Of a DNA stretch of 28,386 bases, positions 15,542 to 23,838 are shown piece by piece. A program made the position numbers and the translations under genes. Under the pieces are notes generated by a model. That model searched no databases and was not told where the DNA came from. It was given only the letters and a program-made list of their open reading frames with translations. Position 1 is the stretch's first letter. Every line of letters starts with the position of its first letter. Location of the stretch: assembly GCA_910588405.1 (NCBI GenBank), contig CAJUPT010000036.1:5127-33512 (forward strand). Reading direction: 5' to 3'. Source of the DNA: an uncultured Lachnospiraceae bacterium (GTDB lineage Bacteria; Bacillota; Clostridia; Lachnospirales; Lachnospiraceae).

Positions 15542-16110
15542 ATTCTGTGGTAAACAGGGAATCCTGCCGGAGGCAGGGGCGTAAGCCCCGGGCTTCCTGG
15601 TGGGATTCCAAGATTATATTTTTGTTTAGAGAATGTATTCGCCCTATTGTTTATCTCCCGCGGTTCCATGCAGTTCGCCAAAGCTTCCCTTACAATAATG
15701 GAGAGAGTAGGCGATATGCCGGCCGTTCTGCTTTATAAAAGTCTGCAGCGTCCTTTTATGCTGCCTGTCAGTTCGTCAAAGCCAACGGCAAAGACATATT
15801 TTGCCGGATTTCTTTACAGATTCCGGGCGCAATGATAGAATAAATAAAGGATCAGCCATAGTGAAGTTTTGGCAGCGTTAAAAAAATAATTTATGAAAAA
15901 ACAGCGGTAATGGTAAATGAAAGGATACAGATCAGGGAAAAGATGTATTTGCGCTGGTCTTCAAGTGATTATTGCGTTCTTTTAGACAATCTATATATTT
16001 CCGTAATTATTTTGTAAGATATCATATGCAAAAAAAATGTCGAAAGCTGGTATACTGTTTATGGAACCAGATATGTCATAGAATTACGGAACAGGTGAGA
16101 TTGGATTATT
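15542..16110. other. Long intergenic region with a folded element
   Basis: No convincing gene lies in these 569 bases. Near the left end is a possible three-way junction at 15558-15609. GGAATCC (15558-15564) pairs with GGATTCC (15603-15609), enclosing TGCC-GGA-GGCA (15565-15575) and GGGGC-GTAA-GCCCC (15576-15589), whose GTAA loop fits the GNRA tetraloop rule. The following TATATTTTTG could make it a terminator for the small gene. CGGCAAA at 15786-15792 pairs with 15800-15806. The rest is AT-rich and unremarkable up to the amidase promoter region. Confidence 0.6.
16048..16056 (+). promoter_or_regulatory. Possible extended -10 for the amidase gene
   Basis: TGGTATACT at 16048-16056 forms an extended -10 element 55 bases before the amidase start. 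No good -35 hexamer is found 16-18 bases upstream. Confidence 0.35.
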
Positions 16111-17058
16111 ATGAACCGTTTTACGGGAAGAAATGATAGAGGAACGAAGAGGGAAAATACAGAGAAGAGTGCGGAACATCGGCAAAAGGAATGTCGCAGG
16201 GCAGGGCGTCGGCATACAGGAGATCAACAAGAAGAACAACAATATGGGATATATCGTTGGGAAGATCATCGCCGGGAAGAATATCCTCAGAAAGAAGATT
16301 TGCCTGTAAGAAGCTTCCAAGGCAGCAGACAGCAGAATGCACGGCAGCAGGCAAACTGTCAGCGGGCAAAGCAGCGGCGTGACGAGGACTTCCAGCGCCG
16401 GAAAAAGAAGCTTTTGCGGCGCAGAAAGCGGCGGAGCCGGTGGCGCAGACTGCGAAAAGGGCTGTTTTGGCTGCTGCTTGTCGCTGTGATCGGGGCTGGC
16501 CTGGTATCTGCGTACCTGTGGCTGTCTCAGCTTTCTATGTTTCGAAAAAAAATAGACATATCGAAGCTGGACAAGCCCCAGTGGATTGAAGAAGACTATA
16601 TCGAGCCCAATCCTTATTCCCGCCCTCAGACAGAGCTGGAGTGGGTGAATGGCGTCGTCGTCCATTATGTGGGCAATCCGGGCACCACCGCCAGGCAGAA
16701 TCAGAGCTATTTCAACGGTCTGGCCGAGAGTCATAAGACCTATGCCAGCAGTCATTTTATTATCGGACTGGATGGGGAAATTATTCAGTGTATCCCTTTG
16801 GACGAGATCGCCTACTGCTCCAATGACCGGAATCAGGACACTATCTCCATCGAGTGCTGCCATCCCGACGATAGCGGAGAATTTACCCAGGCCACCTATG
16901 AGTCGCTGGTTCGGCTGACCAAATGGCTGTGCGAGTCTTTTAAGCTGGACAGCAGTGAGGACGTGATTCGTCATTATGACGTGACAGGAAAAGAATGCCC
17001 CCTGTATTATGTGAGAAATCAGGAGGCATGGGAGCGGTTTATTCAGGATTTGCGGTGA
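16111..17058 (+). CDS. Membrane-anchored N-acetylmuramoyl-L-alanine amidase
   Basis: The C-terminal half is an Amidase_2/PGRP-type domain that cleaves the MurNAc-L-Ala bond of peptidoglycan. Zinc ligands are visible as H185 (VVHYVGN), H288 (RHYDVTGK) and C296 (ECPLYY), with SHFIIGLDGEIIQCIPLDEI between. A single membrane segment lies at about residues 117-138. It is preceded by about 115 very basic, Arg/Gln-rich residues (RRKKKLLRRRKRRSRWRR near the membrane), which by the positive-inside rule stay in the cytoplasm, putting the enzyme outside. There is no clear SD; the ATG at 16111 gives the full frame. Its 3' end overlaps the convergent PucR-type gene by 20 bases. Confidence 0.85.
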   Translation: MNRFTGRNDRGTKRENTEKSAEHRQKECRRAGRRHTGDQQEEQQYGIYRWEDHRREEYPQKEDLPVRSFQGSRQQNARQQANCQRAKQRRDEDFQRRKKKLLRRRKRRSRWRRLRKGLFWLLLVAVIGAGLVSAYLWLSQLSMFRKKIDISKLDKPQWIEEDYIEPNPYSRPQTELEWVNGVVVHYVGNPGTTARQNQSYFNGLAESHKTYASSHFIIGLDGEIIQCIPLDEIAYCSNDRNQDTISIECCHPDDSGEFTQATYESLVRLTKWLCESFKLDSSEDVIRHYDVTGKECPLYYVRNQEAWERFIQDLR

Positions 17059-18541
17059 GGTTGGCGCTGTCGTAAGGATACAGCAGGTAGGAGAGAAGAA
17101 ACAGCTCCTTTTCATTGATATCTTCCGGATTGATATGGACAATCTCCCGGATTCGGTTAATCCGGTAGATCAGCGTATTCCGGTGCAGGTCCAGCTGATT
17201 TGCCGCATCCGTATAATTGCCGGAATAGAACAGATACCAGTACAGAGAGCTGGTATACTGGGTATTGTTTTCAATGTCATAGTGGGTCAGCGTCAGGAAA
17301 TCCGGGTGGAGCAGGCTTTTCAGCCAGGGATTCTGCATCAGGTTTTCCCGCAGGCAGCCGATGGCAATATTGCGCATGGTGCTGTAGGGCAGGCGGAATC
17401 GGACAGCGTGCTCCAGCGCATAGACGGCCTGCCGGTGATAGTCCAGAAAGCTGTCCAGTCCCCGGAAGCCATGGCTTAAGCCCCAGGAAAAGGACCGCTT
17501 GGGGATAATCTTCAGAAGCATCTGAATTACTTCGTCGATATCCTTCCAGTACTTCAAGCTGATCAGGGCCACGGCCAGATTGTCATAGGGAAAGGCCTGG
17601 ACATTGGCGATGGAGTCCTCCAGGTCATCGCAGAGCCGGCCGATTACGTCAGACTGCCCTGACTTTTTGGCCTGGACGCAGAGGACGACGAAAGGGTTGT
17701 CCGCTTCCCAGCCGTACAGGTTCAGCAGATAGCCCACATTGTAATGATCCAGAGGTTTTTGCAGCAGCATGTCCTGGAGATATTCCGATACCACGGAGCG
17801 GGAGCGGAGTACGCTGGGATTGTTCCGGGCGTAAGCAGCCACCACGTCCTGGAAAATGTGCATAATCTGAATATCTTTTTCGGTAAAAGGCCGGTTGTTC
17901 TCATAGGCCATGATTTCTCCGATCCGCTCGCCCTCCACCACAATGTCCGCATAGAGCACCATGCCGCCTGAGGCCGTAGAGTAGGCCACGGTAGGCCGGT
18001 TGTCCTTATTTAGCGGCCGGTTTTTCATTTCCAGGCTGATATCGTTGTTCAATTCATAGGAAGTATCCTTGGACACATAATTTTTCCAGTGAGGGTGTAC
18101 ATAAGAGCCGTAGCCTTTGGTGACGGCGTAAATCCAGGCTCTGGTATTGCAGATATTCATGGGGCGGCCGATCACCACATGGGCCAGATCTAAAAGGTCC
18201 TGCAGGGTGGTTTCCGTGATAATTTTCTGCAGCAGAGACGTCTCCCAGCTGGAATAGAATTCAAAGGCTTCCATGGTCAGGTCGATAATCCTGTTTACCG
18301 GCTGTCCGGGCAGCAGGATATAATCCTTGCCGTTGACCAGAACCGGGCTGTCCGGATCTTTTGCAGGAGAAATCTGTTCACTGAGCTGGGAAGCTGTCAT
18401 AAGGCAGACATAGTTCGGATGGGGGGCATTCTGAAAAAACCTTGCCCCGGTCAGACAAAGCTTGTCGTTTACGATATGGGATTCCGGGGAATAGCCCTGG
18501 GAATGAAACCAGGCATCCAGTATGGACATGGACAGCTTCAT
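17039..18541 (-). CDS. PucR/CdaR-type transcriptional regulator
   Basis: The 500-residue protein ends in a PucR-type helix-turn-helix (NYTDAANQLDLHRNTLIYRI), the DNA-binding signature of this family. The middle, from about residue 120, resembles a GAF-like sensor region (LDLAHVVIGRPMNICNTRAW, GGMVLYADIVVEGERIG), and the N-terminal 100 residues match nothing recognised. Such regulators often respond to a small metabolite, but no ligand can be named here. The start at 18541 has GGAG upstream. A longer in-frame reading to 18592 (MGGKSRNYIKE) translates the tail of repeat R3 and is rejected. R3 forms its entire leader. Confidence 0.8.
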   Translation of the reverse strand: MKLSMSILDAWFHSQGYSPESHIVNDKLCLTGARFFQNAPHPNYVCLMTASQLSEQISPAKDPDSPVLVNGKDYILLPGQPVNRIIDLTMEAFEFYSSWETSLLQKIITETTLQDLLDLAHVVIGRPMNICNTRAWIYAVTKGYGSYVHPHWKNYVSKDTSYELNNDISLEMKNRPLNKDNRPTVAYSTASGGMVLYADIVVEGERIGEIMAYENNRPFTEKDIQIMHIFQDVVAAYARNNPSVLRSRSVVSEYLQDMLLQKPLDHYNVGYLLNLYGWEADNPFVVLCVQAKKSGQSDVIGRLCDDLEDSIANVQAFPYDNLAVALISLKYWKDIDEVIQMLLKIIPKRSFSWGLSHGFRGLDSFLDYHRQAVYALEHAVRFRLPYSTMRNIAIGCLRENLMQNPWLKSLLHPDFLTLTHYDIENNTQYTSSLYWYLFYSGNYTDAANQLDLHRNTLIYRINRIREIVHINPEDINEKELFLLSYLLYPYDSANLTANPE

Positions 18542-18554
18542 GGGAGTCTCCTTA

Positions 18555-18773
18555 ATATAGTTCCGCGACTTCCCTCCCATCGCAATGAGCACTTAGGGTC
18601 TGTTCTTTAGACCCTTACGTGCGATGCATGGCAAATAGTTAGCGGGTGTCTTTTAGCCGCTTACTATTTGGCAAGCCCCCTGGATCTGGGAGAATTTCCT
18701 GCCGCAGAGGCGTCAGTAAATCCTCCCGGGGCTCGTCCGGTCCGTCGCTGTTTTTCATAAGTCACCTGACACC
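18555..18773 (-). repeat. Dispersed leader repeat, copy R3 (longest)
   Basis: On the minus strand this copy starts 5 bases after the radical SAM stop codon and ends 13 bases before the PucR-type start, filling the gap. It joins both modules. First comes the GCCCC, GGGAGGATTT ... AAATTCTCCC, GGGGC hairpin. Next is an 8-base-pair AAATAGT-type stem (+ strand 18632-18639 with 18663-18670). Last is a double stem in which CATCGCA (18578-18584) pairs with TGCGATG (18620-18626) around AGGGTCT/AGACCCT. The shared tail follows. It also encodes a 39-codon ORF (18758-18639) beginning MKNSDGPDEP. Confidence 0.85.
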
Positions 18774-18778
18774 ATCTG

Positions 18779-20245
18779 TCAGTGCCGGAACAGATTCACC
18801 ACCAGCTTGATGCCGTATTTTGCGTAATTGAGAAATACCTTTGGCTGGCGGACGCATTCCTTCATTTTTTTCAATATATAGGTGGGCCGCAGGTAGAACC
18901 GGAGCAGGATGTTCCGTCTGAGCTTCATCAGTTCTTCCGTGGTCAGGTATTTGGTGCCGGTCATGCTGGAGTGGAAGAAATCGCTCCCAAGCACGGACTG
19001 GGCCAGCAGGTTGTTTTCCCTGCACATATCATACAGCTTCGTCCCGTAAAAAGGGAGGGCGATGGTGATCTCGATAAAGTCGGGGGACAAATCGAAGATC
19101 AGCTTTTTGGTTTTCATGATATGCTTTTTCGTCTCCCAGGGGAACCCGATGACAAAATAGCCCCACACGGAAAGCCCGGCCTCCCGACACCATTTCATGG
19201 CCTGGTAGTTCTGGGCCACGGTGGCATTTTTGTGTACCAGCTTCAATGTTTCGTCGCTGCCGGATTCAAAGCCGAAGGCCACCAGGAAACAGCCTGCCTC
19301 CTTCATCAGGAAAATGGTTTCCCGCTTTAAAGGATTTACCCGGGAATTGGCCGTAAAGGTGATTTTTTTGTGGAGGGGGGAGGCGATAATCAGTCTGCAC
19401 AGTTCTTCCACCCAGTCTGCTTTGATCGTAAACGTATCGGCTTTAAAGAAAAAGGTTTTAATATGGTGCTTCTCATAGCATTCCGTCATCTCGTCCAGCA
19501 CGTTCCGGGGGCTTCGAAACCGCACCCGTTTGCCGGAAATCTCCGGCGACAGGCAGAAAATACAGTTGGAGGGGCAGCCCCTTGAGGTGGCGATGGTGGC
19601 CATGGGCTCGTCGGTGTCCGGCCTGGTGTACAGCTTATTGTTCATCAGATGCCGTGCCGGGAAGGGCTGTCCGTCCAGGTCCTCGTCCCAGACGTGGAAC
19701 TGATTTTTACGGATCGCGCCCGTTTCATCCTTATATAAAATGCTGTGGACAGCCGTGATATCGCCCTGTCCCCGCAGCGCGTAGTCGGCGATTTTATCGA
19801 TGGCGAAATCCACCTCGCCGCCGATCATATAATCGACCTGGGACAGATCCAGAAGCTCTAACATGGCGTCCTCCGGGTCATAGAACAGAGCGCCTTTTAA
19901 TACCACGAGACAGCCGAAAGCCTCTTTTAACCGGTTGGCGATTTTGATATCGTCGAAAATGGTGGTATTGGTAATGCTGAGCATGATCATATCCGGCTTG
20001 AACCGTTCCATATCCTGGAACAGGTCTTCCTCGGTAGCTTTCTCCGTCTGGTAGTCCCGCAGCTTTACTTTATAATCTTTTTTTAACAAAACGGCGGCGG
20101 CGTAGCCTAAATCGTTGCAGGCCCGCATGGCCTGGGCGGAGCCGTCGTCCACGTTCTGCTGGCAGCGGTCCTCGCCGCGCTGAAATAAGGGTCCCGGCGG
20201 GTAGAATAATAAAATCCGGCCGGGCTTGTCCGTATGTTTTTCCAT
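18779..20245 (-). CDS. B12-binding-type radical SAM protein
   Basis: The 488-residue enzyme has an N-terminal Rossmann-like domain of the cobalamin-binding type (ILLFYPPGPL, then RFKPDMIMLSITNTTIFDDI and DYMIGGEVDFAI). The radical SAM core begins ATSRGCPSNCIFC, with C224, C228 and C231 forming the CX3CX2C motif that holds the 4Fe-4S cluster. The canonical cobalamin-ligand motif DxHxxG is not seen in the N-terminal part, so true B12 binding is unproven. Members of this superfamily methylate or rearrange unactivated carbons; the substrate is unknown. It starts 17 bases after the ychF stop, so they are co-transcribed. The C-terminal Arg/Lys-rich tail is unassigned. Confidence 0.85.
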   Translation of the reverse strand: MEKHTDKPGRILLFYPPGPLFQRGEDRCQQNVDDGSAQAMRACNDLGYAAAVLLKKDYKVKLRDYQTEKATEEDLFQDMERFKPDMIMLSITNTTIFDDIKIANRLKEAFGCLVVLKGALFYDPEDAMLELLDLSQVDYMIGGEVDFAIDKIADYALRGQGDITAVHSILYKDETGAIRKNQFHVWDEDLDGQPFPARHLMNNKLYTRPDTDEPMATIATSRGCPSNCIFCLSPEISGKRVRFRSPRNVLDEMTECYEKHHIKTFFFKADTFTIKADWVEELCRLIIASPLHKKITFTANSRVNPLKRETIFLMKEAGCFLVAFGFESGSDETLKLVHKNATVAQNYQAMKWCREAGLSVWGYFVIGFPWETKKHIMKTKKLIFDLSPDFIEITIALPFYGTKLYDMCRENNLLAQSVLGSDFFHSSMTGTKYLTTEELMKLRRNILLRFYLRPTYILKKMKECVRQPKVFLNYAKYGIKLVVNLFRH

Positions 20246-20262
20246 CTGAATTTAACCTCCCT

Positions 20263-21360
20263 TTATACATTAAAGCGGAAGAGAATGACATCCCCATCCT
20301 TTACCACATATTCCTTGCCTTCCAGCCCCACCAGCCCTTTTTCTTTTGCGCCTGCGTAAGTGCCGGCGTCTAAAAGATCCTGGTAGTTTACCACCTCGGC
20401 CCGGATAAAGCCCCGTTCAAAATCGGAGTGGATTTTTCCGGCGGCCTGGGGAGCCTTCGTGCCTTTTTTAATAGTCCAGGCTCTGGTTTCCTGTTCTCCG
20501 GCGGTCAGGTAGCTGATCAGGCCCAGAAGCTGGTAGCTGGCCTTAATCAGCTTTTCCAGCCCCGATTCCGCGAGCCCCAGATCCTCTAAGAACAGCTTCT
20601 TTTCCTCCTCGTCCAGCTCGGCGATCTCCTGCTCGATCTGGGCGCAGATCACGAAAACCTCGCTGCTTTCTTCGGCGGCAAATTTGCGTACCTGCTGTAC
20701 GTAAGCATTGGATGCGGCGTCGTCAGCCAGATCGTCTTCCGCTACGTTAGCGGCATAAATGACCGGTTTTCCTGTCAGCATATTTAATGAGTGAAGCAAT
20801 GTTTCCTCATCTTCGTCCGCAGCCTCAAAGCTTTTTGCCAGCTTTCCGTCTTCCAGATGGGCTTTCAGCCGTTCTAAAAGGGCCAGCTCCTTAGCCAGCG
20901 TCTTATCGTTGCGGGCGCCCTTGGCGGTTTTGGAGATGCGCCGTTCCAGAATCTCCAGGTCGGAGAATAAAAGCTCCAGGTTGATGGTTTCGATATCCCT
21001 GGCGGGGTCCACACTGCCGTCCACATGGACTACATTGGCATCCTCAAAGCAGCGCACTACATGGACGATGGCGTCCACCTCGCGGATATTGGACAGAAAC
21101 TGGTTGCCCAGCCCTTCGCCCTTGGAGGCGCCCTTTACCAGGCCGGCGATATCCACGAATTCCACCACGGCGGGAGTGGTTTTTCTGGAATGGTATAAAT
21201 CCGTCAGAAGCTGTAAACGAAAGTCCGGCACGGGGACGATTCCCACGTTCGGGTCTATGGTGCAAAAGGGATAATTGGCAGATTCCGCGCCTGCTTTGGT
21301 CAGGGCGTTAAATAAGGTGCTTTTGCCTACGTTGGGCAGGCCGACGATTCCCAGTTTCAT
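20263..21360 (-). CDS. ychF: Redox-regulated ATPase/GTPase YchF (Obg family)
   Basis: YchF is a universally conserved cytoplasmic P-loop protein that binds ribosomes and prefers ATP over GTP in characterised members. The 365 residues match the usual length. The P-loop is GLPNVGKSTLFNALT near residue 6, followed by NYPFCTIDPNVGIV, the FVDIAGLVKGASKGEGLGNQ switch II block and the VVRCFED segment. The coiled-coil middle and a TGS domain at the C-terminus (GTKAPQAAGKIHSDFERGFI, ending KDGDVILFRFNV) complete the fold. GGAGGA lies close before the ATG. It is the first gene of a minus-strand pair with the radical SAM gene. Confidence 0.97.
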   Translation of the reverse strand: MKLGIVGLPNVGKSTLFNALTKAGAESANYPFCTIDPNVGIVPVPDFRLQLLTDLYHSRKTTPAVVEFVDIAGLVKGASKGEGLGNQFLSNIREVDAIVHVVRCFEDANVVHVDGSVDPARDIETINLELLFSDLEILERRISKTAKGARNDKTLAKELALLERLKAHLEDGKLAKSFEAADEDEETLLHSLNMLTGKPVIYAANVAEDDLADDAASNAYVQQVRKFAAEESSEVFVICAQIEQEIAELDEEEKKLFLEDLGLAESGLEKLIKASYQLLGLISYLTAGEQETRAWTIKKGTKAPQAAGKIHSDFERGFIRAEVVNYQDLLDAGTYAGAKEKGLVGLEGKEYVVKDGDVILFRFNV

Positions 21361-21401
21361 GTTGATCTATATCCTCCTTAATTACATTGGATGTACTGTC
21401 A

Positions 21402-21463
21402 TGGCAAATCATTTGCCAAATAAATTTACTCATGGGTAAAAACCGTTTTGAAAATGTTTACCC
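21402..21463. promoter_or_regulatory. Palindromes in the ychF/lgt divergent region
   Basis: TGGCAAAT at 21402-21409 and ATTTGCCA at 21411-21418 form a perfect 8-base inverted repeat around one base, the size of a dimer operator. GGGTAAA at 21434-21440 pairs with TTTACCC at 21457-21463. Both lie upstream of ychF in the 235-base region between divergent genes. A possible lgt promoter (TTGCTT at 21506, TAAGAT at 21529, 17 apart) lies further right. Confidence 0.4.
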
Positions 21464-21505
21464 TTTAGTCTAACACAAGATTAGGAAAAGGGAAAGAGAA
21501 TTGGT

Positions 21506-21534
21506 TTGCTTTTTACAAAAAAATAGAGTAAGAT
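21506..21534 (+). promoter_or_regulatory. Possible lgt promoter
   Basis: TTGCTT at 21506-21511 and TAAGAT at 21529-21534, 17 bases apart, precede lgt by 61 bases. The match to consensus is fair. Confidence 0.4.
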
Positions 21535-21595
21535 GTTAGGAAAGCAAAAAACCTGTGTTTCTGGACAGGAATTTATGATATGAGGTGGAATCGGT

Positions 21596-22528
21596 ATGGT
21601 TTTGGCGGCTGGGTATGATATCGCTTTTGTCAATCTGGGTATAGAGATTCAGCGCATTGTGAATGGATTTGCGCTGCCTGTATTCGGCGGGTTTGAGATT
21701 AAATATTATGGCTTGATTATCGGCATCGGTGTGCTGGCCGGAATGTTTGTGGCTGAGAGGAACGCGAAGGCTGCGGGGATGGGCGGAGATATTATCTATG
21801 ATTTCGGAATTTATGCAGTGATCTTTTCCGTGCTGGGAGCCAGGATTTACTACGTGATTTTTTCCTGGGATATGTATAAGGATGACCTGGTGCAGGTGTT
21901 TAACATCCGAAACGGCGGGCTGGCCATCTACGGGGCGGTGATCGCGGCGGTAACGACGCTTTTTGTATTTTGCAGGCTGAAAAAAGTGCCGGCGCTGAAG
22001 CTGGGAGACTGCTGTATTCCCGGGCTGATCCTGGGGCAGGCCATCGGGCGGTGGGGGAATTTCGTGAACTGCGAGGTGTTCGGCGGGTATACGGACAACC
22101 TGTTTGCCATGCAGATCCGCCGCTCCCTGGCGGACCCGGCTATGGTATCCCAGGAGCTTCTCGATCATCTGGTGGTGAAGGACGGCGTGGAATATATCCA
22201 GGTACACCCTACCTTCCTATATGAATCGGTCTGGGATCTCTGTGTTTTTGTGATACTGATGTGGGTGTTTTACAAAAGCCTTCCTTCCGGCAGCGGTTTA
22301 AAAGGGGCAGGCCGCAAGGGGCTTTACAGGAAAAAATTTGACGGGGAGATTATGTGCCTGTACTTTATCCTGTATGGCATCGGCCGTTTTGTGATCGAGG
22401 GCATCCGAGTGGACCAGCTGATGCTTTTTTCCACGGGGATTGCCGTGTCCCAGCTGCTGTCGGCCGTGATGGTGATTGCGGCGGCGGGGATACTGGTGTG
22501 GAGGCGGAGAGAGAAAAAGAATGTATAA
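21596..22528 (+). CDS. lgt: Phosphatidylglycerol-prolipoprotein diacylglyceryl transferase
   Basis: Lgt transfers diacylglycerol from phosphatidylglycerol to the lipobox cysteine of prolipoproteins in the membrane. The 310-residue protein has about seven membrane segments. The family signature GRWGNFVNCEVFGG begins at residue 151, with the essential Arg and Asn, and NGGLAIYGAV around residues 106-114 matches the other conserved loop. HPTFLYESVWDL and GIGRFVIEGIRVDQL complete the pattern. GAGGTGG precedes the ATG at 21596. The next gene, a predicted lipoprotein and so a likely substrate, begins within or just after its last codons. Confidence 0.95.
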   Translation: MVLAAGYDIAFVNLGIEIQRIVNGFALPVFGGFEIKYYGLIIGIGVLAGMFVAERNAKAAGMGGDIIYDFGIYAVIFSVLGARIYYVIFSWDMYKDDLVQVFNIRNGGLAIYGAVIAAVTTLFVFCRLKKVPALKLGDCCIPGLILGQAIGRWGNFVNCEVFGGYTDNLFAMQIRRSLADPAMVSQELLDHLVVKDGVEYIQVHPTFLYESVWDLCVFVILMWVFYKSLPSGSGLKGAGRKGLYRKKFDGEIMCLYFILYGIGRFVIEGIRVDQLMLFSTGIAVSQLLSAVMVIAAAGILVWRRREKKNV

Positions 22529-22538
22529 AGAGGAAAAA

Positions 22539-23798
22539 ATGGAAAAAAATCAGAAACAGATTTATCGTGTGGCTGTGCTCTTTTTTGTCGGGCTTCTTTT
22601 TTGTACAGCCTGTAACGGAAGGAAAGACGCGAACGGAAGTACTGAGAGAACATCCATGATTGAACGCGTGGAAGGAAACGATGCCGTACAGGTTCAGGCT
22701 GTGACAATGAAGCTGGTTAAGACAGAGGGAGCAGTCGGTGTGGCAGATGATGCTGGCGCAGAGGTCCCGTTGGTGAACGAAATGGGACTTTACAGCGGTT
22801 ATGGTGTGGATACGGAGACAGAAAGCTATGCCTGGATCAACCTGGACGATGTCAAATTGACAAAAATGGACGCTGACAGCGAGATCAGCATTTTGAAAAA
22901 AGATAAGGCGCTGGAAATTCTGGTAGAAAATGGAAGTCTGTTCTTCTATGTGAAAGAGCCGTTGGCAGCAGACGAATCCTTTGACATCCATACCTCCGAT
23001 ACAATCGTGGGAATTCGTGAAACCTGCGGCTGGGTAACGGTGGATGAGTGGAATCATCTTAAGCTGTATCTGCTGGATGGAAAAACAGAATATATTTTCC
23101 GGAATCCGGACACCGGGAAGGAGGAGTCTGTCATGGTCTCTGCCGGTGAAAAAATCAGCCTGATTCGAAATGACGACGGGAACTTTGCGATTGAAGTAGA
23201 TGACTTAACGCCTGATGATATACCTGTGTTTGTGGCTAATGAATCGGACAATGATATAGTGCGCCAATGGATGGAAACATCCGACCTGACCCAGGATTCT
23301 CTTGAGGAAAGCAATCAGACAGAGACAACGGAAGAAGCAGATGCTTCTGTTACGGAGCAGGAAACTCTGACGACAGCCCCAGTTTTTGATACATATGATT
23401 TAAAGGATTATTCCGATACTTTGCCGGAAGAATTTGGAGGTAATTTATCGGCAACATTAGCAGCCTTATTGTATCCGGATAATCCTGTATTTTCATATGA
23501 TGATGGATGGGCGGCGTACACGCTCGGCGATGGAGGGATGAGGATTGGGGCGTCTGCCAATAATGATGGTTATCTTGTTTGGGTGTTACGGGATATAGAC
23601 GGGTTCTCTGTTTATGGAGTAAAAGTTGGAATGACGGAAGAAGCTGCTGTCGCTGTTTTGGAAAAGCAGGGAATTGTGAATTCAGATGGTTATTATATGA
23701 TCACGGATAGAAAATATCTTATGCTTAATATTACAGATGGGATCATAAGTGGTATAACGTTTGCTCATCAAATCAGATCAAGTAATACCATATATTAA
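22539..23798 (+). CDS. FecR-domain lipoprotein
   Basis: The protein of about 419 residues begins with a Lys-rich start and hydrophobic core ending GLLFCTAC, an atypical lipobox (Cys instead of Leu at -3) that should still give a lipid-anchored surface protein. A FecR-like beta domain follows at roughly residues 90-190, with DIHTSDTIVGIRETCGWVTV matching the conserved core. An acidic Thr/Glu-rich linker leads to a C-terminal domain of unknown type (NPVFSYDDGWAAYTLGDGGM onward) whose coding sequence looks more AT-rich. AGAGG upstream favours the ATG at 22539; the ATG at 22521, overlapping lgt by 8 bases, is possible. It is probably co-transcribed with lgt. Confidence 0.72.
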   Translation: MEKNQKQIYRVAVLFFVGLLFCTACNGRKDANGSTERTSMIERVEGNDAVQVQAVTMKLVKTEGAVGVADDAGAEVPLVNEMGLYSGYGVDTETESYAWINLDDVKLTKMDADSEISILKKDKALEILVENGSLFFYVKEPLAADESFDIHTSDTIVGIRETCGWVTVDEWNHLKLYLLDGKTEYIFRNPDTGKEESVMVSAGEKISLIRNDDGNFAIEVDDLTPDDIPVFVANESDNDIVRQWMETSDLTQDSLEESNQTETTEEADASVTEQETLTTAPVFDTYDLKDYSDTLPEEFGGNLSATLAALLYPDNPVFSYDDGWAAYTLGDGGMRIGASANNDGYLVWVLRDIDGFSVYGVKVGMTEEAAVAVLEKQGIVNSDGYYMITDRKYLMLNITDGIISGITFAHQIRSSNTIY

Positions 23799-23838
23799 TT
23801 ATGTTTTAACGATTCCACCCGAAGAAAGGACGATGGCC

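Noticed and set aside
15647..15835. 62-codon ORF in the long intergenic region
   Set aside because: No SD, a non-ATG start and no protein-like pattern.
18542..18592. N-terminal extension of the PucR-type regulator (MGGKSRNYIKE)
   Set aside because: It translates the tail of repeat R3; a good SD sits before the ATG at 18541.
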